Made by a program: the position numbers and the translations under genes
Shown here: positions 20,688 through 31,329 of the stretch, one piece after another
Layout of the letters: each line of letters starts with the position of its first letter
Numbering within the stretch: position 1 is the stretch's first letter
The notes under the pieces: model-generated
The model's input: the letters and a program-made list of their open reading frames with translations, nothing else
Told to the model about the DNA's origin: nothing
Databases searched by the model: none
NCBI GenBank assembly: GCA_003427395.1
Contig: BFEA01000019.1
Coordinates: forward strand, 1,667,766-1,703,826
Length of the DNA: 36,061 nt
Direction: 5' to 3'
DNA from: Chara braunii
Lineage: Eukaryota > Streptophyta > Charophyceae > Charales > Characeae

Positions 20688-20989
20688 CAACGGAGCGGGG
20701 GAGGCAGGGCCGAAGCCGACGGGGTGGTAAAGACATGCGGCCGGATCTGGGCGGGATCCGGTGTAGGATGCATGCGGGGCACTAGTCCCAGTTGGCTTCA
20801 GCGAGGAGGAAAAGGGCGACGAGCTGGAGCAGCGGCGGCAGTGCTAGGGAGCAGCGGGCGGTGCGATAGCGCACAGGGAAGTACCCGGGCTGTAGACCGG
20901 AGCGGGTGAAGAGGGAGAGGGGAGAGCGCTAACGCAGTGAGGCGCTGTGCGCTGTCGGGCGCAGGAGTAGTGACGGGTACGAAGAACGA

Positions 20990-22000
20990 GCTATGGGAGA
21001 AGTGGAAAAGTTTGATATGTCGCTCGATTCTTGATGAAATCGAGCGAAGTAAAAGGCTAAACTGGGGTTTTGTGGAGCTGCGAGGCGGATGGTGCAGTCA
21101 GAATGGCCAATGAGATGGTGAGTGGGGCGGTGCACGGGAAAGGTGGTGCGTGAAGCCATGGCGGAGTGAATAGGAGGAAGAGAAGAATCGATACCTCACT
21201 CGATTCTCCATGGAATAGAGTGAAAGAAGATGGAAACTTCTGGTTCGGGCGTGCGGCGAATCCATTAGGAGTGTCAGAATAGCAGGAGGATTAGTGTAGA
21301 GGGAGAAACAATAGGGAGAGGCCTCCGCAGACATGGCTACGGGTGAGGGGAGGTGACGGAAGGAGAACGATTGCTCGCCCGTTCCGTAGCAGAAACCGGC
21401 GAAAGGGGGGTCGATCCTAGCATTTTGAGGGTAGGCGAGTTAGATTATGAGCTTAGTTTTTTGTGTTAGTAGTTAGGCCACGAGACATGATGGATAGAAA
21501 CTGCGCGCCGGGGAGGAAAATACCGGAAAGGGAGCGAATGCACCGGGCGTGAAAATCACGCCAGATTCATTCGAAGAAAGTGATGGGAAAGAAGGCGAAA
21601 GCGGGGTAGATAGGGAATAAGGGAGATGTGACCGTGCATGGCGGAGGGAGAATTGTGCCTGGGCGGAGGCGGGGAGGACAGGCAGCCAGGGTGCAAAAGA
21701 GGGAACCTGGATGCGATTTCGCGCTAGGTACGTTCAAAGGTGAGAACAGAGAAGAATGCTCGAACTCACCTTATTCTTGACTAAATCGAGTCAGGAAAGA
21801 AGGAAGGTGGGGGTTCTGGAGAAAGGCGAACACGATTTCGAAGCCGGAAATTGCAAAAGGTTAGAAAAAAAGGAGCTACAGAGAGAATGGTTTGCGCCAA
21901 GATATGGCGGAAGGAGGAGACGAAGAGGTGGGAGCGAGCTTACCTTGCTCGATCCGTAGCAGAAAGAGGGAGAAAGCGAGGGTTATATACGCCATCATTG
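20990..22000. repeat. Array of degenerate units (150-265 bp), each with a stem-loop
   Basis: Units appear to begin near 20990, 21159, 21333, 21488, 21639 and 21904, several with CATGGCGGA or ATGGCGGA. Each is purine-rich and contains a stem-loop. Examples: CGCTCGATT...AATCGAGCG (about 21016-21046), CACTCGATTC...GAATAGAGTG (about 21197), GGGCGTGAAAATCACGCC (about 21548) and GAACTCACC/AAATCGAGTC (about 21762). CCGTAGCAGAAA recurs at 21384 and 21952. Units are too diverged for a simple satellite. No protein frame is shared. Confidence 0.55.
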
Positions 22001-22730
22001 CGACTGCTTGCGTACGCTTGCATCGCGAGTCGATATGAGTTGGCCCTGCGTCTGCGCAGTTTTATGCAAAGTCTCGCGCGCGACGCCTATTCGATTTTTG
22101 CCTCGAAAAGTTATGGGATGGCTACCGAGGGGCTAGGAGCATTATCGCGTTGTTTGTGTTGTGTCGTTTCGTATATGTGTTGTTTTGTGTGTATGTGTGT
22201 AAGTAAAGTGGAGTGCGCATGGTGTGTGGGATGCATCCTAGTCGACCGACGTCGAATCGCGCTTGGGACTTCAGCCCCCCAAGCTGTCGGTTCCCGTACG
22301 GGTCCGATAAAGGCGTATTACCGCGCGTACCCCCTATGCTACAGCGAACGAGAAACGCCCTCGGCTGGTCCACCTCTGCNATTGCAACTGATTAGCTTTC
22401 GTACTGTGGACTGGTAGCTCGGCGGGGATACGCCCACCGAAGGGAGGTGACAGCTCCCGTAAGGTGTAGGTGAGTCGTGCCTCGCGTAGGCCCTATCCTG
22501 TCGTAGGGGCTCGCGAGAGGTATGGTTGGCGCACTCGGCCGGAGCGGCTTGTGGAAGCTCCACATGTATTATCTGCGATGAAGGGTTTGAATCAACTCGT
22601 GCGTGATGCGGCCGGGAGGGTCCCGCGCCGCACTGTGCGGTGCCGGACTGATGCGCTCGACATTGTAGAAGAAGGGAGAACTTCTAAGAGTTCATTGTTG
22701 CAACAGCCTACGCGACAGAACGACTAAGGA
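22000..22730. other. Continuation of the non-coding island
   Basis: A 188-codon open frame at 21851-22417 crosses the repeat array and the single N at 22380 and has no recognisable domain. Small stems such as GTTCCCGTACGGGTC (about 22285) and GGAAGCTCC occur. I support no gene. Confidence 0.35.
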
Positions 22731-23066
22731 GGCGAAGGCGAGAAGCATCAGGTACGCGCCAAAGAAAGGGCGGAGGGGACATGGATTCTACCACTAATTC
22801 ACGGGGCTCGAGAAGACAGGATTGGGACTAAGCGGGTAAGACCTCGGGTTATTCCGAACAAACTTCGCATTTCCGTAGGAAGTTTGCTTTCTTAAATTTT
22901 CCACCGATCTTAACGTCGAAGGCGAGAAGTATCGGGCCTGCGCCAGAGAGAAGGTTGAGGGAGAACGGATTCTACCACTACCTTACGGGGTTGGGATTAG
23001 GTGGGGTGAGATCTCAGGTTGTTCCTCGCGCAAAGAGTTTACTTCTTAATTCCCGCCGATCCTAAC
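22731..23066. repeat. Two-copy tandem duplication (185 and 151 bp)
   Basis: Copy 1 (22731-22915) and copy 2 (22916-23066) share, in order, CGAAGGCGAGAAG, GGATTCTACCACTA, ACGGGG, GGGATTAGG-like, GGGTTATTCC or AGGTTGTTCC, TTTACTTCTTAA-like and CCGATC(T/C)TAACG. Confidence 0.8.
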
Positions 23067-24110
23067 GGTTGAGTTACTCCATCGAAGGGATCGACATCGA
23101 TCGAGTAGATAGGAATGTCGAGCTAGGTTGTGGCATAAGCCATAGGTTGGCACTTGAGGATGTAAGCAAGCTGATGCAGGAACCTTCAGGATCGTGTGAG
23201 GGAAGAGTTTGGTGATTTCATGGAAGACGGATCTCCGATTGCTTGATTTATTCGTAAAAAAAAAAAAAATTCGAACCTTTCGTTTCTTCGTACTCTTTCT
23301 CCATCGGGCGCTTTAATTTCTTCATACTAGTGAAACGCAGACTGAAGGCAAACAGGAATTGGGTACTAGCTCTCCCATCAGACCATCTGAACGAAAAGGG
23401 GGCAAGACGATTGCAAACTACTAGGGTTGGGAATTAGGGGTAGAATGGGTGGCGTGATTAATTGCTCGTAAAAATCTTCATAAGATCTTCAACCTTGTTT
23501 TGATTTTCACCTCCTCTTTTCCTTAAGAAATCTGTTTCGATCTTCTTCGTTTATGCTTTGGGAACGGACTCGCTGAGAGAAACACTTGGAAATCCGAGGT
23601 GGAATGGGAGAAGGGGATAACTTTGTTACTCATTCTGTTTTGTTAGATGGATTGAAGCAATGATCGAAGGACCAACACGGTCTAAGGGGGCTAGGGAGGA
23701 TACCTTTCGGTAGTTCGGTCAAAAAGGAAAACTAGCAAGCAAGCATTCTTACTCTGAATCCAATTCGACTCTGCAAGTTTTTCTGACTAATAGGAGTGGT
23801 CATCAATCGACGGCTTCGGACTTAAGGCCGGGGCTTGCCGGAACCTCTTATACGTCAGCGGGTTCAGAGGATCAACTGGGAAGGGGAAGATCTTCGGGCG
23901 AAGGGAAGTAGAGAGCAAACTAGAGATTCTTCAGTAATTCCGAATCAGATCGGGACAGTCTGTGAGAACCGACTTGATTAACGGGATATACAAACTCGTA
24001 GTAGCAAGAGGCAAGGGTAACTCTCCTTTGATTTAACTCTCGATCGTTCCAAATAGAAGTATTAGTGGTCAGGTTTTGTACATCTGATCATGGCGCAATC
24101 CGAGTTTTGA
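23067..24110. other. Gene-free right part of the island
   Basis: A poly-A run at 23257-23269 and several short imperfect stems such as GAAGATCTTCGGGCGAAGGGAAG near 23886. I see no coding or known RNA signature. The first AT-rich segments appear after 23450. Confidence 0.35.
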
Positions 24111-24119
24111 AACTTCATC

Positions 24120-25197
24120 ATGATGATAAGAGTAGCGTTTGCGGTTGGGGGAAATAAAGGTGATTGGACGACTGTCGTACCCAAGTCCGAAGGCAATGTC
24201 TACGAGGAGGAGGCGGAGGAGACACGAATCAGAAGTTTTGAAGGACTGATCTGGACTGACGATAAACAAGAATTGAATTTGTCATTCGACAATGCTTTTG
24301 CAAATTGCAGGATTCTAGATTGCGCCAAGGGTACGGTGACGACCTTTGAAAGGCGCAACCTCTTCCAAAATTGGAACAAGGAAAAACTTCGAGCCAGTTT
24401 CGGGAAGGAGCACAGATTGGAACCAGAATTGGGGTTGGTTGTGCTCTTTGAGTTCTTCGAGCGAAAGTGTTTTTGCACACTCGAACTCCTCAGCAAGAAG
24501 GGCAAGATCTGGGTACTGGAGCAGGGGGTAATGGACCCCATGATAGACCATTGGATTTTGGGACAGTTGCTTGTAGGATTCGCCACGGCCAAGATGTTTG
24601 GGAAGGCTATTGTCGATCTGAACGATGATGAAATCTCGATCGTAAGAGGAGCATGTGACGTGGAGTCGGAAGGTTGGAAGGGGAGAGGAAGATGGGACTT
24701 ACTTGCAATGGGAGTTGTCTTAGCTATGGCTTGGGGTCCTAGGGAGAATGAAGTCGTAAGCATTCTCAGGAGCTTTGAACCCACCGAATGGGAAGGGTTT
24801 TATGTATCTCTCAAGGACTCTAGTTGCAAAGATTTTCCGCGAGGCAGATCCGGAAAAAACGATCGACCCTCCAACTGGAAGCACTTTTTAAGTATGGGGA
24901 AGGAGCGTGGATGAAGAGTCTCGGATGTAAGAGACTTGGAAGGGACTTTCGCGACATCTTCCTGGAAGGAGGAGGAGGGAGTTTAAATTTGGCTATAACT
25001 TGGAGCACTGTTGGAGTTCGCCCGGTTCTAAGAAGACGTTCTGTCTTCATTCCGTTATCGTCGCAAAATTCACATGCGAAGGAAGAATCACCGACCAGAG
25101 GAACAATATTGCACCATCCCAGGTCATCGTCATCAGGACTGGATTCACCCATGTCCGTGGACAGGTACCCGGATATGACCTAGGAGTTACCTTCTAA
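24120..25197 (+). pseudogene. Unidentified frameshifted ORF, possibly from a mobile element
   Basis: The first frame (24120-24914) runs from ATG ATG for 264 codons and encodes an acidic, mixed hydrophobic protein, including RRNLFQNWNKEKL, CFCTLELLSKKGKIWVLEQG and FATAKMFGKAIVDLNDDE. The amino-acid pattern looks like a globular protein. Continuity then seems to pass into another frame near 24825 (FKYGEGAWMKSLGC, DFRDIFLEGGG) and a third near 25015, ending VRGQVPGYDLGVTF at TAA 25195-25197. I see no protease, RT, integrase or recombinase motif and do not recognise the family. A G-rich tract and direct repeat follow within about 200 bp, which suggests the last ORF before a terminal repeat. A 194-codon frame on the opposite strand is considered its shadow. 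Confidence 0.4.
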
Positions 25198-25400
25198 CTA
25201 TGGGGTCGCGAACTAATCATGGGAAAGGGTCAAATTGAAGAGGAGTCTTTTACCAGGCTTAAGATGCCAAACTCTTCGCTAAGCAATTCTCAACCATTCT
25301 TTAACCTGAAATTAGCTCGGGTGACCAGTTTAAAAAACGAGTCAGATGTCCAGGTCGGGTGACCAGGTCGTTAATAGGAATGCTTCGCTCTAATCATTGA

Positions 25401-25429
25401 AGGAAGGAGGGGGGGGGGAGGGAGGATAA
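25401..25429 (+). other. Polypurine tract, possible retroelement priming site
   Basis: AGGAAGGAGG followed by nine or more G, then AGGGAGGATAA. It directly precedes TGTGATAGGAG. A PPT followed by TG is the usual layout at the start of a 3' LTR. This is inference: no matching 5' LTR was found. Confidence 0.35.
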
Positions 25430-25665
25430 TGTGATAGGAGAGGTAGGAAGTAAGTTCTAGCTAACCTCATCTGATCGTAAGGGTAGAACGATCTCCAAAG
25501 ATTAATGACTATTTTCAAACTGCAAATCTATACTTTTGGAGGGGGGATAATGTGATAGGAGAAGTAAGAAGTAAGTTCTAGCTATCTAACCTCGAATGAT
25601 CTTAAGGACAAAAGGATCTCCAAGGATTAAAGGTCTATTTTTTAAACTGCAAGTCTATACTTTTT
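25424..25665 (+). repeat. 121-bp tandem direct repeat
   Basis: Copy 1 (25424-25544) and copy 2 (25545-25665) both start GGATAATGTGATAGGAG. They share AAGTAAGTTCTAGCTA, AACCTC, GATC(G/T)TAAG, GATCTCCAA(A/G)GATTAA and CTATACTTTT. They differ by about 15% and small indels. Confidence 0.9.
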
Positions 25666-26061
25666 ATTGCAATTTTCTCTGTTTCTCTGCAGAAAGCCAA
25701 TGGATATCCTCTGTATTGCAAGCAAATTCCTCTTTTTTTTCTACTCAACCCCTTTTCAATTCAATTGTCTCCCCATAATTAGACAAATTATCTCTGAAGA
25801 TTATGTTGCTGTAACTTTACCTTGCTATTTCAAAATCACTGTAACCTACATTTTCTTGGATTTCAAAATATTGATCAAATCATGAGCTCGCTTAAGAGGA
25901 AGAAAGAATCCTCGAATCTAGGTATTACCTCAATGAAAGAGAAGGACCTGAGCTTTATTTTCAGTTAGATGACAAGATAGAACCCTGAAGGACCTAGGAT
26001 ATCTGCCGCTTTGTTAAAAAAAAAAAAAAAAAAAAANNNNNNNNNNNNNNNNNNNNNNNNN

Positions 26062-26096
<35 letters not shown>

Positions 26097-26285
26097 TTAG
26101 AAATCCCCAACCTCACTCCAAGGAGAGAACTTTTTCAAAAAGGATCCCTCAGACCAAATTGCTATTTTCAAAAAGAAGGGGGAAAGAATTGCAAAAAAGT
26201 CGTGTACAAAGCCTTGCTCAAACCAAGGGTTCCAAGGACACCATTTTTCACACAAACCTATCCCAAGAATAGTTGTCTCTTACTT

Positions 26286-26287
<2 letters not shown>
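25666..26287. other. AT-rich gene-free stretch with poly-A and an N gap
   Basis: Pyrimidine-rich sequence containing CTCTGCAG at 25685 is followed by AT-rich spacer. A poly-A run at 26015-26094 contains 25 N (26037-26061). I see no gene. Confidence 0.5.
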
Positions 26288-26351
<64 letters not shown>

Positions 26352-26397
26352 TTTTTTCTCTCTCTTTCTCTCCCTCTCTCTCTCTATCGTTTTCTCT

Positions 26398-26460
<63 letters not shown>
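26288..26460. repeat. Two (CT)n tracts
   Basis: CT repeats at 26288-26347 and about 26399-26459, separated by T-rich CT-like sequence. They produce Leu-Ser and Arg-Glu open frames that are not genes. Confidence 0.97.
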
Positions 26461-26462
<2 letters not shown>

Positions 26463-27280
26463 CCCCCTCTGTTGATTGTTGAAATGCAATATTCACGAAC
26501 CTTTGAGCCTCGAGAGAATAACTAGTTTTTTTATCAAATAACCCATCACTCCCGGAGGGGGAGGAAGAAAGTCTGCAATAATCCCAGAAAGGTAAAAAAA
26601 AAAGAAAAAAAAGCAGAGGTTTCCAATTAGATTTATATCTACTCAAAGACAAACCTTTCCCTTCCCCCACCCACACACCCACCTTCCGACCAAGAAAGTC
26701 TTATTATTTTTCTCACTAACGGACAAATCCAGTCTGGCGCAACAAGCATACCAAGTCCATTTCAATAAAAGGGGGAGGGATATTAAGGAAGGACGCAGAA
26801 AATGAACTTTTATTCAGTAAGCGATCGAATATACCATTGAACGAAGCTTCTGACATAACAGAGGAAGAGGGTAGAAAAGAGCAAAGCTCCCAGAGCACGA
26901 TTCTAGATCAAAATCTAGGATCCCAAGGACAACAGACTTCTCGCCCCTGGCTTTTCGAGTGAAATCTCTCTGCATTTTGATATATATAAAAAGAAAAAAA
27001 AAAAAGGGAGGAGAGAAAAGAAAAGGAAGAAAGATGATAAAGATTTTCACTTTAAGCATCCAAATCAAGCATCACCCCTCTTTCACCATACCCAGCCAAA
27101 TAGAGGGAAGCACCTACATCACGGACGATAACCTGAGAGGATCCGCAAACCGAAAGCAATTTTTACGAATCGTCACCGAACTCAGGCTTTTTCAAAGGTA
27201 TCCCCCCCAAGGCTTACAACAGAAAAATTTCCACGAGAAATGAAAGTTTAAAAACATTCCATAAAAAAAAAAACTTCATA
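26461..27280. other. Gene-free AT-rich stretch
   Basis: No domain-bearing ORF. Short A-runs near 26590, 26993 and 27262. The 94-codon frame at 26959-27243 is Lys-rich low complexity. Confidence 0.4.
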
Positions 27281-27716
27281 TTTATAAATTATCATTCCAA
27301 TGTTCATCCAATTTTAAAATTTTGAATTTTATTTGACAAGTTCCCGTCTAAATATGAGTTTTTCCTTCCACCTACATCTATTTGTCCAAGATGGAACGAA
27401 AGTCTGGACGAGTTTATGAATGTTTTAATTAGACTTTCATTCTACTACAACAAATATCTTCTAATTAGATTGGATTAACCTATTTATGACTGGAAATTCT
27501 TACTTAAAATAACAGTCCAATTAAAATATTTCATGAACTCATCCAGACTTTCATTCCATCTCTAGAATGCAGTTCAAATAAGAAGGGATACCCCATTCTT
27601 GGAAGAAAAATTTTCAAGTAAGACGGAAAATTTTAAAATTTGAATGACATTTTTAAAGATAGAATGAAAATTTAAAATTTAGAATGTAATTTTACTATAG
27701 AATGATTATTTAATTC
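27281..27716. mobile_element. Large foldback/MITE-like inverted repeat, about 435 bp
   Basis: Inner arms: 27389-27434 (GATGGAACGAAAGTCTGGACG...) and 27514-27562 (...CCAGACTTTCATTCCATC) are near-perfect reverse complements. The match continues outward: CCAATTTTAAAATTTT and CCGTCTAAATATGAG on the left correspond to the reverse complement of 27600-27650, with a small left-side insertion. Outer ends share ATTATCATTCC-like sequence. The loop is about 80 bp. No ORF; target-site duplication not determined. Confidence 0.7.
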
Positions 27717-27916
27717 TGGGAATTTTTTCTGTTGTATTCACAAACTCACGAAAATTCCTACCCTCAACTAGGAATCACGCTGCAAATTAAAGGTCCATGC
27801 ACCCAACCCCGCAAAGGATTCCAACCGATAGGAAACTTAGAAATTGGCCACGGGATTTCTTGGTTAGGCCTACTTCAGATAAGCGGATGCAGAACCAGCC
27901 CGGTACCGGTCCAATA

Positions 27917-27949
27917 GGCCGGGGGGGGGGCGGGGGGGGGAGGGGGGAA
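27917..27949. repeat. Poly-G tract
   Basis: Runs of about 11, 10 and 6 G separated by C and A. G-quadruplex potential; it lies about 85 bp before the DIRS-like coding region. Confidence 0.85.
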
Positions 27950-28033
27950 CCTTGGCGGAACTAGAAAAAAGGGTAAGGGAATTTTGCACGATCTTAATCC
28001 TAAAGGTCTTCTTGTTGGCAATTTGTTTTTCAG

Positions 28034-29180
28034 ATGCATACCTTTACAAAGGCCTTCGTGAAATCCAGGGAAGTTGATATTTTCGTGGGCACCAAGGTTA
28101 GAGTTTTTTGCGACACCCATGTTGATGATTACTACCCGACCTTGATTCTAAAGAACATTTTTGAACCTGGAACAAACCTGGAAGATGTTTTTTTGGAGGT
28201 AAGGAGAGACGACAATCTGGAAGCCCCTTTTCCCGCATCCATCATCATTATCAAAGTCAACCCTCCTCAGGAGAAATCTATCAAGGGGAAGGATCGTGCC
28301 ATCGACAGGGACAACGACCAACTAACGAAAAGTGACCTCGAAACTTCAGTTCAAAAAGTTGCTCTTAAGAGAAGATGAAAACCCAACTATCTCAGAAGAA
28401 GACACTCGAGCCATCATCTGACTCGGATAGTGAGGATTTGGATATGGACGATTTGAACACAGCAAATGAAGCACGGATCAATTCAATATTTCCTTAAGAT
28501 TATTTAGAAACTAAAATCAAAATGTGAAGTTGCATCAATCGAGGTGGATTGGTTGCATCAGATCTACCACGCTCCTCCTTGGAGCAGGCATATCGATCTG
28601 ATTATAAGAGCCAAGATGGTTCATTTGGCTTATACCCAATATGAGGCCGGAAAGAATGAGGCCAAGGTCTTTGCTAACGACACTAACCGTATTGCCAGAA
28701 GATTGTGTGACTCATTGTGTCTCCCTAAGGTCAGGGAATGGTTAACCAAGACGCAATTATTCACTTCAATAAAGGTTTTACCAAGAATCCTCAGGGCGTG
28801 GAGCGACAGAGACTACAAGGCTGCAAAAAGGTAAAGAAAAAGGAATTTCATATGCATACCCTAAGGGTCGTTTCATGAAGCCCCCCGGCTTTTTTCGGAA
28901 GGTGCTAATACAATCATCTTTTGAATCTCTACGAAGTATCATTTTCATCTTATTGAAGGGGTTTCTTAGGGCAATCATCTATGTCCGTCGACCTTTTTCG
29001 GTAAAAACCTTCGATTACCCACACCAAGGTAAGACAACTAATCTAATGGCAAATTTCTCTTATCGCAGGCAATCAACAGACCAACATCACAAGAAGGACA
29101 GGAACCAGCAACACTCCAAGCAAAATTCCAAGTTTCAGGACTTCAGGAGAGACGATGGAAGGAGGTCGTATAACGGCTAA
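28034..29180 (+). pseudogene. Gag-like region of the DIRS-like element
   Basis: Broken into open frames 28034-28378, 28544-28834 and 28875-29180. The middle one includes WLHQIYHAPPWSRHIDLIIR and NRIARRLCDSLCLPKVREWL, a helical-looking segment. The last has a basic, Gln/Lys/Arg-rich end (HHKKDRNQQHSKQNSKFQDF), like gag C-termini. No zinc knuckle. Assignment rests on position upstream of RT and composition, so it is tentative. Confidence 0.4.
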
Positions 29181-29246
29181 GCAACTACCACCTATCAAAC
29201 ACTTGATCTCTCTATTGAACCATTCTCCTTCCCCCACCGAAGCTGC

Positions 29247-30230
29247 ATGCGCCCTCAACTTATTATCAAGACCCTAGGAATGGCTCAACCAACCCGAAGA
29301 ATTCAAGGCAGCCTCACTCTAAGAGAAGTGGAGCGAATAGAACGAACTGTGAGAAGGATCCAACAGGAAGGACTCAAAAAATGTTCTCAATTGGATATCG
29401 AATGGAGTCCTTTTGAAGTTCGAGGGAACTCTTCACAACGAACCTTCTAAGATTGAGGAGGTGCGGAGGATAATTAGGAATTTGATGACCGCTCAGGAAT
29501 TCCAGGATGCCCTGGGAGAGGAGAAGCCATCCCCAACTCGTTTCCTAATTATAATTTATCCACTGAGGATAAGATTTTCGTTGATTCTACGTTGAAAGGA
29601 TTACTTAGTCAAGGAGTAATTCGTGAGACTTCATCACCAATTGTCATTAACCCGATCTTTGTCATCGAAAGCTCTCTCAAGAAACAATTTATTATGGATT
29701 TAAGATTTGTCAATCTCTTCCCTAAATTTCACTACGAGTCAATTTCGGATGTGTCAGCTGCATGTTCTTCCAATCTTATCTCGAACTTTCTCACTTCCTA
29801 TGATGTCTAGAATTGATACTATCATATCAAGGTAAAAAAAAAAATATAGAGACTACCTGGCTTTCGAATGGAATAACAGGACCTTACATTTCACTACTCT
29901 TTGCTTCTGAATCTCTTCAGCCTGTTGGATTTTCACCACTGTAATGCAAGAACTCATGACAACCCTCAGACTGAAATCCATCTGCATTTTCTCCTACATT
30001 GATGACTCACTCTTTGTTCAAAGAACCTATCTTTGTAGTTTGTGGTCATCTTTCATCTTTACTTGCCTCCTTCACAAGTTGGGCTTCTTTCTGAGTCTAA
30101 ACAAATGCTATTTTTTCCCTTCTCAATGTGTAGAATTCCTCAAATTCAGGATGGATCCACACCTAAAGCTAACATCAATTCCGGAAGAAAAAACCCTTTG
30201 AATTTGCAGAACCATCCAACTAATATTATA
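29247..30230 (+). pseudogene. Reverse transcriptase region of the DIRS-like element
   Basis: The N-terminal fingers part at about 29557-29810 reads LKGLLSQGVIRETSSPIVI, then KKQFIMDLRFVNLF (R/D of RT motif 2) and YESISD. It reaches SYDV, where the first catalytic Asp is followed by a stop (TAG at 29808-29810) instead of Lys/Arg, then NWYYHIK. A-rich sequence near 29835 marks another break. The palm motif YIDD is at 29995-30006 in a different frame, followed by LLHKLGFFLSLNKCYFFPSQ. At least three disruptions: no functional enzyme. Confidence 0.65.
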
Positions 30231-30399
30231 TAAACATGCAGTTTCAAGCAGGGAGATCTCGTCTATCGTCGGAAAATTGGTTGCACTTGCCAATGTCTTC
30301 CAACCTGCCGTAACCTTTTGCTTTAATATTCATTAGGTCATCAATCCCAACGCATGGGATGACCTTTCTCCTCTCTCAGACGAAGCAAGAGACGATCTC

Positions 30400-31329
30400 A
30401 CTTGGTGGCTGACTAACATTTTTCACCTTCCAGGAAGAAGTTGGAAGATCAAACCCATTCAAATCACCATTCAAACTGACGCCTCAAACCATGTCATTAG
30501 AGCAATCATCTATCACAATCAAGGAAGAAAAGAAAAATTGAACTTTTCTCTTCCTGATAATTGACTATCAACTTCTGGTACTCACAGAGAGTTATCCGGA
30601 GTTTTGTCCACTCTTTCTTTCATTCATAAACGTTTTAACCTTCCATCAAAAGATGGAAGGTTAAGATTGTTGGGGATAATGCAGGAGTCGTGGCATTGCT
30701 AAAAAACTGGAAGACTCCGGATTTTTGAATGAACCACCTCCTCAGAAGGATTGCATCCATTCTTCTTGACACCCAAGGTCAACTAAAACTCATTTGGGTT
30801 CCTCGTTCCCTCAATGTTGACCCTGACTTCCTTTCAAAATGGCAGGATCCGACTGACTGGGGCCTCGCCCATCATTTAACCAGTCAAATTATCAAGAGGT
30901 TTGGAATCCCCTCGGCCGATATGTTTGCTTCACAATCATGTGTCCCCTTGCTTTATTTATGAGATCTGGTGTGAAGATTGCAACGATGTGGATGCATTGT
31001 CCTTGAATTGGCAGGAATTTCAGACGGACTCATATCTATGGATTTTTCCACCAACATCATTACTCTGTCAGGTAGTCAGGAGAATGAAGACGTTCGGAGG
31101 AGAATATCTACTCATCACTCCCTCAGCACCAAGAGCGGTTTGGTCTCCAATGGTGGCAACAATTAGGTGTTCGGGAAATTTCGAAATTCCCAGTATTCCG
31201 TCTTCCTGTTTACCAAGCCCCAGAGTACCCAAGAAGACTCTCAATTCTGACACCTTCAAGCTAGTGGCTAGAAGAGTCTCGCTGACGGCATGCCCCTCGA
31301 GTATGGCATTTATACTCCTACCGAATTAA
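30400..31329 (+). pseudogene. RNase H and C-terminal domain of the DIRS-like element
   Basis: RNase H residues are visible: Asp in QTDASNHV (about 30473-30493), Glu in HRELSG (about 30582) and Asp in VGDNAGVVALL (about 30670). Next comes LIWVPRSLNVDPDFLSKWQD (30795-30854), the WVPR.xN.D..S motif. A frameshift near 30930 moves to CEDCNDVDALSLNWQEFQTD and FPPTSLLCQVVRRMK, the conserved C-terminal block. In-frame stops occur at about 30562 and 30726. Inactive copy. Confidence 0.65.

Noticed and set aside
21851-22417. 188-codon ORF
   Set aside because: Crosses the stem-loop array and an ambiguous base, has no recognisable domain, and begins inside repeated sequence.
24200-24784. 194-codon minus-strand frame
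   Set aside because: Ser/Pro-rich mirror of the plus-strand ORF at 24120, whose composition looks more like a folded protein.
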